From Pseudoflavonifractor sp050943825 (GTDB taxonomy: Bacteria; Bacillota; Clostridia; Oscillospirales; Oscillospiraceae), in assembly GCF_050943825.1 (NCBI RefSeq), contig NZ_JBMNPX010000015.1:1-64000 (forward strand): a stretch of 64,000 bases of DNA, written 5' to 3'. Positions 8,499 through 15,153 of the stretch are shown piece by piece. Each line of letters begins with the position of its first letter. Positions within the stretch are counted from its first letter, which is position 1. A program made the translations under genes and the position numbers. Below the pieces are notes generated by a model. It did no database searches. It saw only the letters and a program-made list of their open reading frames with translations, and was not told the DNA's origin.

Positions 8499-8859
8499 GC
8501 ATGTTCCGGTAAAAGTTCGCTGCGCTCTGTCCGGCGCCGCAGCGGGTGTGGCCAACGGCTTCTTCGGCGGTGGGGGAGGCATGATTCTGGTACCCCTGCT
8601 CACCCGCTGGTGCGGCCTGGAGCAGCGGAAGGCCTTTGCCACCTCGGTGGCTATCATTCTGCCCCTGTGCGCCCTGTCCTCTGCCGTCTATTTCTTCCGG
8701 GGTGGCCTGGACTTCCAGCTGGCCCTTCCCTATCTCATCGGCGGGCTGATTGGAGGCTTTGCAGGCGGACGGCTGTTCCGGCGGCTGAACATGGACTGGC
8801 TACGGCGGGTGTTCGCCCTGTTTATCCTCTACGGCGGCGTGAAGGCCCTCTTCTTCTGA
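8497..8859 (+). CDS. TSUP (TauE/SafE) transporter, N-terminal half protein
   Basis: Short membrane protein of the TSUP family, which usually exports sulfite or organosulfur anions in one chain of about 250 residues with two repeated halves. This one is 120 residues and covers only the first half: the glycine-rich NGFFGGGGGMILVP motif of helix 1, then three more hydrophobic segments. I place the start at TTG 8497 because GGGAGGG lies six bases before it. An in-frame GTG at 8476 is in the terminator loop with no ribosome site. The stop overlaps the start of the second half by one base (TGATG), so the two are translationally coupled. They presumably form a heterodimer. Confidence 0.82.
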   Translation: MHVPVKVRCALSGAAAGVANGFFGGGGGMILVPLLTRWCGLEQRKAFATSVAIILPLCALSSAVYFFRGGLDFQLALPYLIGGLIGGFAGGRLFRRLNMDWLRRVFALFILYGGVKALFF

Positions 8860-9245
8860 TGGAGTGGCTTCTCCCCATTCTGGCAGGCGCCCTCACCGGG
8901 ATTCTCTCCGGCTTCGGGATAGGCGGCGGCACATTGCTGCTCATCTATATGACGTCCTTCGCCGGAGTGCCCCAGAACCTGGCCCAAGGGGTCAACCTGC
9001 TCTACTTCCTCCCCACCGCCGCCACAGCACTGCCCGCCCACGTCAAAAACGGCTATGTGGACCGCGCCGCCGCCTGGCCCGCTATTCTGGCCGGCCTGCT
9101 GGGCACCGCCCTGTCCGCCTGGGCGGCCACCGGACTGGACGTGCAGCTGCTGCGCCGGTGCTTTGGCGTCTATCTCCTCTATGTGGGCGTCACCGAGCTC
9201 TTCCGCAAAAAGAATAAGCTCAGCCCTGGGTCCGGCGGCGGGTGA
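8859..9245 (+). CDS. TSUP (TauE/SafE) transporter, C-terminal half protein
   Basis: Second half of a split TSUP transporter, 128 residues with about four hydrophobic segments. It repeats the motif of the first half (GILSGFGIGGGTLLLIYM near residues 15-32), as expected from internal duplication of the family. It starts one base inside the stop of the first half. Its 3' end runs 26 bases into the end of ruvX on the opposite strand, with no terminator between them. The substrate is unknown. Neighbouring genes give no sulfur-metabolism hint. Confidence 0.82.
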   Translation: MEWLLPILAGALTGILSGFGIGGGTLLLIYMTSFAGVPQNLAQGVNLLYFLPTAATALPAHVKNGYVDRAAAWPAILAGLLGTALSAWAATGLDVQLLRRCFGVYLLYVGVTELFRKKNKLSPGSGGG

Positions 9246-9639
9246 GGTAGCCCTCCAAAATCAGGGTTGCCGCCACCGCGTCCACCGTCTTCTTGTGCTG
9301 CTTCATCCGCTTACCCGAGGCGTGGAGGATGTTGTGGGCCTCCACGGTAGTGCGGCGCTCGTCCCACAGAACCGGGGTCAGTCCGGTCACCTGGCCCACC
9401 TGCTCCGCAAAAGCCCGGTACAGCTCCGCTCTGGGGCCCTCGGTGCCATCCATGTTCCGGGGAAAGCCCATCACCAGCTCCTCTACCCCGTGCTCTTTCA
9501 CCAGGCGGGCAATCTCCTCCGCCACCACCTCGCTCTTCCGGCTATGGATCACTGTGGTATACCCCGCCAGCAGGCCGGTGGGGTCGGAAATGGCGATGCC
9601 CGTCCGGGCGTCGCCGTAGTCAATGGCCATAATTCTCAT
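9220..9639 (-). CDS. ruvX: Putative pre-16S rRNA nuclease / Holliday junction resolvase-like YqgF
   Basis: RNase H-fold nuclease of the YqgF/RuvX family, implicated in 16S rRNA 5' end maturation. Acidic active-site residues are present in MAIDYGDARTGIAIS (Asp6), in WDERRT near residue 92, and in the C-terminal DAVAATLILEGYL helix near residue 120. At 139 residues it is of family length. Its start overlaps the stop of the SdpI-like gene by four bases (ATGA), so it ends the sdpR-sdpI-ruvX transcript. That is an odd place for this housekeeping gene. The 3' end overlaps the converging TSUP gene. Confidence 0.92.
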   Translation of the reverse strand: MRIMAIDYGDARTGIAISDPTGLLAGYTTVIHSRKSEVVAEEIARLVKEHGVEELVMGFPRNMDGTEGPRAELYRAFAEQVGQVTGLTPVLWDERRTTVEAHNILHASGKRMKQHKKTVDAVAATLILEGYLTRRRTQG

Positions 9640-10313
9640 CTGTTCTTCTCCTTTTCCATCTTTCGCTTCAGCAGCGTCAGGGCAATCAGCAGGGCGGGTA
9701 TCATCAGCACCACGCAGAGCATGGAGAACAGCAGGCTCGCCTCCTCACCTGACAGGAGCACATTCCCCGCCGCCAGCACCAGCCCCGCGGCCATCATGAC
9801 ACCGCCGCCCACCACCTGACTTCTGCGCCAGTTCTCATCATTCTCCATGGTCCAGGCCGTCCGCACTCCGCACCAGCCGTTGCGCCGCAGCTTGGGCATC
9901 ACATTGCCCAAGCAGACGAGCAGCAGCCCCGTGACGCCGAACAGAATCCGGCTGACAGACAGCTCCATCCCCGTCCCTAAGGCAGCAATCCGGTAGGCCT
10001 TGACCAGAAAAATCACGGTCATCACATTGAACACCAGCAGGGCACCGCAGCCAATGGCCACCACTGCCGTCCGGTTCTCCTGGTGCTGCCTGCCGCTCCA
10101 CCGGGATACCTTTAAAAGAAAGCCACCCATCAGCAGAGTAATCAGCGGCAAAATCAGCATCTCATACTTGCTGCCCCACCGGTTGACCTCCCCCGCGGCG
10201 TTATAGTGCACGGGTATCTCCCCCGGCAGCACCAGCAGGACCGCCAACGTCACCACCAGCGGCAGTCCCATCAGGATATAAAACAGTGTTCTCCACAGCT
10301 TTCCGTGTCTCAC
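9636..10313 (-). CDS. sdpI: SdpI-family membrane protein with DUF1648
   Basis: Polytopic membrane protein of 225 residues. The N-terminal DUF1648 region has a first helix followed by PGEIPVHYNAAGEVNRWGSK, its typical signature. The second part has the SdpI helices with MPKLRRNGWCGVRTAWTM. In Bacillus subtilis SdpI gives immunity to the SdpC toxin and sequesters the repressor SdpR at the membrane. The adjacent SdpR-like gene makes the same circuit likely here. No sdpABC toxin genes are present in the window. The first 113 bases lie inside the 3' end of the regulator gene, so translation should be coupled. Six membrane segments are predicted. Confidence 0.88.
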   Translation of the reverse strand: MRHGKLWRTLFYILMGLPLVVTLAVLLVLPGEIPVHYNAAGEVNRWGSKYEMLILPLITLLMGGFLLKVSRWSGRQHQENRTAVVAIGCGALLVFNVMTVIFLVKAYRIAALGTGMELSVSRILFGVTGLLLVCLGNVMPKLRRNGWCGVRTAWTMENDENWRRSQVVGGGVMMAAGLVLAAGNVLLSGEEASLLFSMLCVVLMIPALLIALTLLKRKMEKEKNR

Positions 10314-10590
10314 GGCGCTCCTCCCCCACTCCGGCGCACAGCTGACTCAGCCAGAGTGCAGCCTCCTCCAATACGGTGGCGTTCATCTCATAATAGATGT
10401 AGTTCTTCTCCCGCCGCTCCCGCACCAGCCCCGCCCGCTTCATACAGGAGAGATGATAGGACGCGGCGGCGGCGGTCATGGACAGCCTGGAGGCAATCTC
10501 CCCCGCCGGCAGCTCTCCCCTCCGCAGCAGGAGAAGTATCTCCCGCCGCACCGGGTCGGACAGGGCCTTGAAAATCCCGGGGCCCTCCAC
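10201..10590 (-). CDS. sdpR: ArsR/SdpR-family transcriptional repressor
   Basis: Winged-helix repressor. The DNA-binding core is at residues 6-75: FKALSDPVRREILLLLR, then the recognition helix MTAAAASYHLSCMKRAGLV and wing REKNYIYYEM. No metal-binding cysteines are seen, as expected for the SdpR rather than the metal-sensing branch. The GTG start (10588-10590) follows GGGAGG. The last 37 codons overlap sdpI in another frame, giving an unusual Gly/Ala-rich tail (129 residues, against about 90 in Bacillus SdpR). It probably represses its own promoter through an inverted repeat between the -10 box and the start. Confidence 0.87.
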   Translation of the reverse strand: MEGPGIFKALSDPVRREILLLLRRGELPAGEIASRLSMTAAAASYHLSCMKRAGLVRERREKNYIYYEMNATVLEEAALWLSQLCAGVGEERRETRKAVENTVLYPDGTAAGGDVGGPAGAAGGDTRAL

Positions 10591-10614
10591 AGCGCTCCCT
10601 CCCTTAAGGCAAAA

Positions 10615-10667
10615 CTATTTCAAATTTTCTTTAAATAGATTCTATCAGCCCAGGCGTACCCTGTCAA
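10615..10667 (-). promoter_or_regulatory. sdpR promoter and candidate operator
   Basis: On the minus strand, TTGACA (10662-10667) and TAGAAT (10639-10644) are 17 nt apart. Immediately downstream an imperfect inverted repeat (CTATTT at 10615-10620 facing AAATAG at 10633-10638, with inner A/T symmetry) is well placed for repression by SdpR. Confidence 0.7.
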
Positions 10668-10712
10668 GGTGCTCGCCTGTTTCAAAATCAAAGGTTTTTT
10701 CCAAAATAGTGC

Positions 10713-10741
10713 TTGACTTTCCGCCTTCCCTGTGCTATTCT
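10713..10741 (+). promoter_or_regulatory. Promoter of the rpmG-secE-nusG-rplK-rplA operon
   Basis: TTGACT (10713-10718), 17-nt spacer, TATTCT (10736-10741). It leaves a long leader of about 225 nt before rpmG, which contains strong secondary structure. Confidence 0.65.
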
Positions 10742-10839
10742 ACTATCACCTATGAAAAGGGCTTTTTTTGTGCGCATTTTTACGGTGTAATGACGTGCAA
10801 ACCCTTTTGCCGCCGAGGGCGGGCATAGGGAGGCAGATG

Positions 10840-10952
10840 ATGCCGAATCCGCACCGTAGCGTATAGGGGCATAGTATCGCTGTGCCTGGACGTTGCTGGA
10901 TTCGGCATATTGGGCCGTATCCGGCATTTTTTATGTCCGGAGCGCCCCAAAA
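10840..10952 (+). promoter_or_regulatory. Structured leader before rpmG with possible attenuator
   Basis: A long hairpin closes with 11 bp (10840-10850 with 10898-10908) and has inner GCAC/GTGC and AGCG/CGCT pairs. It is followed by a short GCCG/CGGC hairpin (10914-10925) and T6 (10927-10932). The 5' arm can also pair, with one mismatch, to the segment just before the T-run. TTGGGC (10910-10915) can pair with GCCCCAA (10944-10950) around the T-run. Such exclusive pairings suggest transcription attenuation. No known leader family was recognised. Confidence 0.5.
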
Positions 10953-10973
10953 TGAAAAAGGAGGTGCCGACAA

Positions 10974-11138
10974 GTGGCAAAGGCAGGCAACCGGGTGAAG
11001 GTCACCCTGCGCTGCTCCGAGTGCAAACAGCGCAATTACAACACGTTCAAGAACAAGAAGAACACTCCTGATCGTCTGGAGCTGAACAAGTACTGCCCCT
11101 TCTGCAGAAAGCACACGGTCCATAACGAGACCAAGTAA
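10974..11138 (+). CDS. rpmG: 50S ribosomal protein L33
   Basis: Structural protein of the large ribosomal subunit, 54 residues. It has the zinc-ribbon form of L33 with two CxxC pairs (CSEC at residues 14-17 and CPFC at 41-44), the basic NTFKNKKNTPDRLELNKY stretch between them, and the usual C-terminal HTVHNETK. The GTG start follows AAAGGAGG (10957-10964). rpmG ahead of secE and nusG is the standard Firmicutes order. It is the first gene of the operon. Confidence 0.95.
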   Translation: MAKAGNRVKVTLRCSECKQRNYNTFKNKKNTPDRLELNKYCPFCRKHTVHNETK

Positions 11139-11179
11139 TGAGCTTGCAACTGGCTCATAAGAAAGAAGGGTGTATCTGA

Positions 11180-11491
11180 ATGTCTGAAAACGAGAAAATC
11201 GAGCAGACCGGCCAGGCAGAGGCTGCAAAGTCCACTCCCGCCAAGGCCGACAAGAAGGCGAAGGACGAGAAAAAGTCCAAGCCCGGTTTCTTCAAGCGCG
11301 TCGCCAAGTGGTTCAAGGAAATGAAGAGCGAGCTGAAGAAGGTACAGTGGCCCGGTTGGAAGCAGGTTGCGAAGAACACCGGTATCGTGATCGCCTGCGT
11401 TATCGTGGTGGGCATCTTCATCTGGGTTTTCGACGCCCTGGCCAACGCTATTGTGCAGGCGCTGCTGAACCTTTTCAACCCCGGCGCATAA
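11180..11491 (+). CDS. secE: Preprotein translocase subunit SecE
   Basis: Small subunit of the SecYEG channel in the cytoplasmic membrane, here in the short single-helix Gram-positive form. The conserved amphipathic region (KWFKEMKSELKKVQWPGWKQ, about residues 43-62) precedes one membrane helix (about residues 67-90). An unusually long, charged, Lys/Ala-rich N-terminal extension of about 40 residues adds to the common core of about 60. The start at 11180 follows AGAAAGAAGG. Transcribed with rpmG and nusG. Confidence 0.95.
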   Translation: MSENEKIEQTGQAEAAKSTPAKADKKAKDEKKSKPGFFKRVAKWFKEMKSELKKVQWPGWKQVAKNTGIVIACVIVVGIFIWVFDALANAIVQALLNLFNPGA

Positions 11492-11502
11492 AGGAGTAAA
11501 TC

Positions 11503-12027
11503 ATGGCTGAAAGTGCAAAGTGGTATGTCGTCCATACCTATTCCGGCTATGAGAACACCGTCGCCGCCTCGATTGAGAAGGCGGTGGAAAACCGCAACAT
11601 GCACGACCTCATCCAGGAGGTCAGCATCCCCCTGGAGACGGTCACCGAAATCACCGACAACGGCCCCAAGACCGTGGAGCGCAAGGTGTTCCCCGGCTAC
11701 GTGCTGGTCAAAATGGTGATGACCGACGAGACCTGGCATCTGGTCCGCAATGTCCGCGGCGCCACCGGCTTCGTCGGCTCCGGCAACAAGGCCATCCCCC
11801 TCTCTGATGAGGAGATTGCCGCCCTTGGCGTTGAAAAGCGCGAAGTGGTGGTGGGCTATGCGGTGGGCGACAACGTCCGCATCACCGACGGCGCCCTGGA
11901 GTCCTATCTGGGCACGGTGGACGAGATCGATATGGAGCGGGAAAAGGTCCGTATCGTGGTGTCCATGTTCGGCCGGGAGACTCCCGTGGAGCTGGACCTG
12001 GATCAGGTCGAGCCCGTCGAGCTGTAA
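11503..12027 (+). CDS. nusG: Transcription termination/antitermination factor NusG
   Basis: Binds RNA polymerase and modulates pausing and termination. The 174-residue protein has the NGN domain at the N-terminus (WYVVHTYSGYE, then VFPGYVLVKM near residue 66) and the C-terminal KOW domain (GDNVRITDGALESYLGTVD, about residues 122-140). It starts 11 bases after secE with GGAGT upstream. Order secE-nusG-rplK-rplA is conserved in bacteria. Confidence 0.96.
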   Translation: MAESAKWYVVHTYSGYENTVAASIEKAVENRNMHDLIQEVSIPLETVTEITDNGPKTVERKVFPGYVLVKMVMTDETWHLVRNVRGATGFVGSGNKAIPLSDEEIAALGVEKREVVVGYAVGDNVRITDGALESYLGTVDEIDMEREKVRIVVSMFGRETPVELDLDQVEPVEL

Positions 12028-12037
12028 TTCCAATTCC

Positions 12038-12117
12038 GGACACGCTCCGCCGTGTCCCCCAGCGCCATGCCCTGCATGGCCCTTTCCCCCGCACGTGGGA
12101 GGCGTCCCGCAGACGCC
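12038..12117 (+). other. Three small hairpins between nusG and rplK
   Basis: Three perfect short stem-loops stand in a row: 12038-12044 with 12051-12057; 12064-12070 with 12074-12080; 12101-12106 with 12112-12117. None has a T-run. They may adjust processing or stability of the polycistronic message. No known leader family was recognised. Confidence 0.5.
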
Positions 12118-12154
12118 GTTCCAACCACATTTATCGTAGGAGGTGCTGTTTCAA

Positions 12155-12580
12155 ATGGCACAGAAAGTTACTGGTTACGTGAAGCTGCAGATTCCCGCCG
12201 GCAAGGCGACTCCCGCTCCCCCCGTCGGCCCCGCCCTCGGTCAGCACGGCGTGAACATCGCCGCTTTCACGAAGGAATTCAATGAGCGCACCAAGAACGA
12301 CGTGGGCATGATCATCCCCGTTATCATCACTGTCTACGCCGACCGTTCCTTCACCTTCATCACCAAGACCCCTCCCGCCGCCGTTCTCATCAAGAAGGCT
12401 GCCGGCATCGAGTCCGGCTCCGGTGTGCCCAACAAGACCAAGGTGGCCACCATCAGCAAGGAGGACGTGCGCAAGATCGCCGAGACCAAGATGCCCGACC
12501 TCAATGCCTCCAGCATTGAGTCCGCCATGAGCATGATCGCCGGTACCGCCCGCTCCATGGGCGTCCTGGTGGGCGACTAA
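12155..12580 (+). CDS. rplK: 50S ribosomal protein L11
   Basis: Forms the base of the GTPase-associated centre with L10 and L12 and is needed for RelA activation in stringent response. At 141 residues it is full length. The N-terminal domain motif PAGKATPAPPVGPALGQHG is intact and the C-terminal 23S rRNA-binding domain follows. I place the start at 12155 after TAGGAGG (12137-12143). An earlier in-frame ATG at 12143 coincides with the ribosome site and is unlikely. Confidence 0.97.
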   Translation: MAQKVTGYVKLQIPAGKATPAPPVGPALGQHGVNIAAFTKEFNERTKNDVGMIIPVIITVYADRSFTFITKTPPAAVLIKKAAGIESGSGVPNKTKVATISKEDVRKIAETKMPDLNASSIESAMSMIAGTARSMGVLVGD

Positions 12581-12599
12581 GCGAAGGAGGTAGCAGGAA

Positions 12600-13292
12600 A
12601 TGTTTAGAGGCAAGAAATATCAGGAGAGCGCCAAGCAGATTGACAAGGCCGCTCTGTACGATACCGCCGAGGCTATGGACCTGGTGGTTAAGACCGCTCC
12701 CGCCAAGTTCGACGAGACCGTCGAGCTCCACGTGAAGCTGGGCGTTGACTCCCGCCACGCTGACCAGCAGGTCCGCGGCGCCATCGTCCTCCCCCACGGC
12801 ACCGGTAAGACCGCCCGCGTCCTGGTGTTCGCCAAGGGCGACAAGGCTGACGCTGCCCGTGAGGCCGGCGCTGACTATGTCGGCGAGATGGACATGGTCC
12901 AGAAGATCCAGCAGGAGAACTGGTTCGACTACGACGTGGTCGTGGCCAGCCCCGACATGATGGGCGTTGTGGGCCGTCTCGGTAAGGTCCTGGGCCCCAA
13001 GGGCCTGATGCCCTCCCCCAAGGCCGGCACCGTCACCCCCGACGTGGCCAAGGCTGTCAAGGAGATCAAGGCCGGTAAGGTCGAGTACCGTCTGGACAAG
13101 ACCAACATCATCCACTGCCCCATCGGCAAGGTGTCCTTCGGCGCTGAGAAGCTCACCGAGAACTTCAACGCTCTCATGGGCGCTATCGTGAAGGCCAAGC
13201 CCTCCGCTGCCAAGGGTCAGTATATCCGCAGCTGCGTGGTGGCTTCCACCATGGGCCCCGGCGTGAAGATCAACGGCGCCAAGCTGATGTAA
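12600..13292 (+). CDS. rplA: 50S ribosomal protein L1
   Basis: Ribosomal stalk protein that helps release deacylated tRNA from the E site; it also represses its own operon by binding mRNA in many bacteria. The 230 residues include the signature GRLGKVLGPKGLMPSPKAGT near residues 124-143 and the final FNALMGAIVKAKPSAAKGQY region. It starts 19 bases after rplK with GAAGGAGG upstream. The first transcript of the cluster probably ends at the hairpin behind it. Confidence 0.97.
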   Translation: MFRGKKYQESAKQIDKAALYDTAEAMDLVVKTAPAKFDETVELHVKLGVDSRHADQQVRGAIVLPHGTGKTARVLVFAKGDKADAAREAGADYVGEMDMVQKIQQENWFDYDVVVASPDMMGVVGRLGKVLGPKGLMPSPKAGTVTPDVAKAVKEIKAGKVEYRLDKTNIIHCPIGKVSFGAEKLTENFNALMGAIVKAKPSAAKGQYIRSCVVASTMGPGVKINGAKLM

Positions 13293-13309
13293 TTTCTGCC
13301 TGATGAGCT

Positions 13310-13338
13310 GTATCCAGGGGGATTTTCCCCCTGGATAC
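13310..13338 (+). terminator. Hairpin after rplA
   Basis: A perfect 12-bp stem (13310-13321 with 13327-13338) with an AT-rich 5-nt loop. No T-run follows, so it may act as a 3'-end processing or stability element rather than a full terminator. Confidence 0.55.
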
Positions 13339-13368
13339 CTCCCAGGAGAAAGATTCTTCATTTTATAG

Positions 13369-13397
13369 TTGACAACCCTCTTCCGGGCTGTTATACT
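13369..13397 (+). promoter_or_regulatory. rplJ-rplL promoter
   Basis: Perfect TTGACA (13369-13374), 17-nt spacer, TATACT (13392-13397). Transcription should begin near 13404, directly at the L10 leader. Confidence 0.85.
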
Positions 13398-13404
13398 ATA
13401 TCCC

Positions 13405-13533
13405 GTGTTCAGAGACAGCAGGTTGTGCTTGCACAGTAAATCCTGCCGAGAATGCAGTATAGACGTTTGTTTTGTGCTGTTTTGTGTCTTTGGACGCGGA
13501 ACAGCACTTTATTTTTCTGGAGGTGAATCCCAC
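13405..13533 (+). ncRNA. Ribosomal protein L10 leader with attenuator
   Basis: Matches the Firmicutes L10 leader: AGACAGCAGG (about 13413-13422), then AATCCTGCCGAG (about 13439-13450), forming the kink-turn region bound by L10(L12)4. It ends in a terminator hairpin (13474-13481 with 13500-13507) followed by TTTATTTTT (13508-13516). Excess L10 complex would favour termination and so lower rplJ-rplL expression. Confidence 0.85.
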
Positions 13534-14067
13534 ATGCCTAACGCAAAGGTTCTCAGTGAGAAGCAGGCTATCGTGGCTGAGCTGACCGAGAAGATCAAGG
13601 GCGCCGCCAGCGGCGTTCTGGTGGACTATAAGGGCATCACCGTGGCTGAGGATACCGCTCTGCGCGCCGAGCTGCGCAAGAACGACGTCGAGTACGCCGT
13701 CGTGAAGAACACCCTGGTCCGTTTCGCCATCAACAACTGCGGCATGGAGGCCCTGGACGACGTGCTCAACGGCACCACTTCCCTGGCCATCAGCCACGCT
13801 GACCCCATCGCTCCCATGCGCGTGGTGAACAAGTTCGCCAAGCAGTTCAACGGCGCCAAGTTCACCATCAAGGCCGGCTTCATGGACGGCAAGGTCCTGT
13901 CCCTGGACGAGATCAGCGCTCTGGCTGAGCTGCCCTCCAAGGAGGTCCTGCAGGCTCAGGTCCTGGGCACCATGCTGGCTCCCATCACCAGCCTGGCCAT
14001 CGTCATCAAGGCCATCGCCGAGAAGCAGGGCGGCTCCGTCGAGGAGACCGCTTCCGCCGAGGCGTAA
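13534..14067 (+). CDS. rplJ: 50S ribosomal protein L10
   Basis: Stalk base protein that carries the L7/L12 dimers. The 177-residue product begins MPNAKVLSEKQAIVAELTEK, with conserved YKGITVAEDTALR near residue 30 and the variable C-terminal helix (SLAIVIKAIAEKQGG) that binds L12. The start at 13534 follows TCTGGAGGTG. Frames open further upstream only because they run through the leader RNA. Transcribed with rplL under autogenous control by the L10 leader. Confidence 0.97.
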   Translation: MPNAKVLSEKQAIVAELTEKIKGAASGVLVDYKGITVAEDTALRAELRKNDVEYAVVKNTLVRFAINNCGMEALDDVLNGTTSLAISHADPIAPMRVVNKFAKQFNGAKFTIKAGFMDGKVLSLDEISALAELPSKEVLQAQVLGTMLAPITSLAIVIKAIAEKQGGSVEETASAEA

Positions 14068-14129
14068 GTCCTGTCCCCCGCGCAACAACTACCATACTTC
14101 AAGACATTTATTTTAGGAGGTAACATATC

Positions 14130-14504
14130 ATGGCTTCTGAGAAGATTACTGCCCTCATCGAAGAGGTTAAGGGCCTGACCGTTCTGGAGCTCTCCGAGCT
14201 CGTCCACGCTCTGGAGGAGGAGTTCGGCGTCTCCGCCGCCGCTATGGCTGCTCCCGCCGCTGCCGGCGCTGCCGCTCCCGCTGCTGAGGAGAAGACCGAG
14301 TTCGACGTCGTCCTGGCTGAGGTCGGCGCTGAGAAGATCAAGGTCATCAAGGCTGTCCGCGAGATCACCGGCCTGGGCCTGGCTGAGGCCAAGGCTGTCG
14401 TCGAGTCCGCTCCCAAGGCCGTCAAGGAGGGTGTCTCCAAGGACGAGGCCGAGGAGCTGAAGAAGAAGCTCGAGGACGTGGGCGCCAAGGTGGAGCTGAA
14501 GTAA
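14130..14504 (+). CDS. rplL: 50S ribosomal protein L7/L12
   Basis: Acidic stalk protein that recruits translational GTPases. The 124 residues have the N-terminal dimerisation domain, an Ala-rich hinge (about residues 37-52) and the C-terminal domain EKTEFDVVLAEVGAEKIKVI. The ribosome site TTAGGAGG (14113-14120) is strong. A strong terminator follows and rpoB does not come next, unlike most Firmicutes. Confidence 0.97.
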   Translation: MASEKITALIEEVKGLTVLELSELVHALEEEFGVSAAAMAAPAAAGAAAPAAEEKTEFDVVLAEVGAEKIKVIKAVREITGLGLAEAKAVVESAPKAVKEGVSKDEAEELKKKLEDVGAKVELK

Positions 14505-14534
14505 GTCTCCCCTCCCCTACTTCACACAGCATCA

Positions 14535-14571
14535 ACCCGGACCTGCGGCAAAACCACAGGTCCGGGTTTTT
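14535..14571 (+). terminator. Terminator after rplL
   Basis: Stem about 14535-14545 with 14557-14567, then a run of four to five T residues. Ends the rplJ-rplL transcript. Confidence 0.88.
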
Positions 14572-14601
14572 CTATCTCTGCACCCACTCCAATCATAACA
14601 G

Positions 14602-14637
14602 TAAGGCGGGAGCTTCATTTCGGATGCTCCCGCCTTA
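14602..14637 (-). terminator. Second hairpin facing the small minus-strand gene
   Basis: A perfect 12-bp stem (14602-14613 with 14626-14637), 12-nt loop. Neither side has a good T-run. It lies between the rplL terminator and the 3' end of the 51-residue minus-strand gene. Confidence 0.55.
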
Positions 14638-14746
14638 GATTAGATATGTCAATTACTCTTTATGAAATAACTCCCCAATTTACAATCGAAAGAATGAGAC
14701 GGAAGTACCAGCAAGATTGAAAAATGCTACATCGGAGCCCTAGAAT

Positions 14747-14902
14747 TTATCTTTTATTACTTCCTATCCAATAGCAGCCTGTGCCAATTACTGTTCCCAA
14801 AAATCTTACCTCATGGCTGGTCACTCCTATCATAAGCGACATGAAGTAAATTATCGCAAATACGGCAACGGAAATAATGGCTCTTTTAACGGTATCATGC
14901 AT
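14747..14902 (-). CDS. Small membrane protein, 51 residues
   Basis: Unrecognised small protein. It starts MHDTVKRAIISVAVFAIIYF and contains one membrane helix (about residues 8-27), then a short polar stretch and a second weakly hydrophobic part ending in GSNKR. The gene call is supported by a good ribosome site (AGGGAGGA, eight bases before the ATG at 14902) and by its own promoter (TTGTCG, 17 nt, TATAAT). Its base composition is far more AT-rich than the ribosomal genes beside it. No function can be assigned. Confidence 0.7.
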   Translation of the reverse strand: MHDTVKRAIISVAVFAIIYFMSLMIGVTSHEVRFLGTVIGTGCYWIGSNKR

Positions 14903-14943
14903 TTTTCAGTTCCTCCCTTTCCGTATTTTCAAGATATATTTTG

Positions 14944-14972
14944 ATTATAGCATGGGCGAATTAAAACGACAA
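14944..14972 (-). promoter_or_regulatory. Promoter of the 51-residue protein gene
   Basis: Minus strand: TTGTCG (14967-14972), 17-nt spacer, perfect TATAAT (14944-14949), with the start codon about 40 nt downstream. Confidence 0.75.
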
Positions 14973-15046
14973 GGGCGGGAATTTTATTCTCATCTTTCTC
15001 TGCCTAGTTACTCCAAGAATCCGCTGGTTCGGTTGGTACAATAAAA

Positions 15047-15085
15047 AAGTCCGTACTCTTTGCGGAATACGGGCTTGGCCCGAGT
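15047..15085 (-). repeat. 39-nt direct repeat, copy A (decayed tRNA-Pro 3' end plus terminator)
   Basis: Identical at 36 of 39 positions to 15556-15594, which spans the 3' end of the first tRNA-Pro and its terminator. Read on the minus strand it begins ACTCGGGCCA, like the tRNA end ACTCGGACCA, then forms a hairpin (15047-15055 with 15068-15076) and runs into T6. It serves as a terminator for the 97-residue gene. Confidence 0.8.
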
Positions 15086-15153
15086 TTAATTATAGGACTT
15101 GGAAAAGTCAGCGATATCAACGGTATGCAAGCAGCGAGCAAGAGGTTCTTATC

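Noticed and set aside
10742..10840. tRNA-Trp gene ahead of secE, as in many bacteria
   Set aside because: No cloverleaf can be drawn; the region folds differently.
15047..15085. Possible CRISPR-like or phage att repeat
   Set aside because: Only two copies exist and no integrase or cas gene is present. I describe it as a direct repeat derived from the tRNA end instead.
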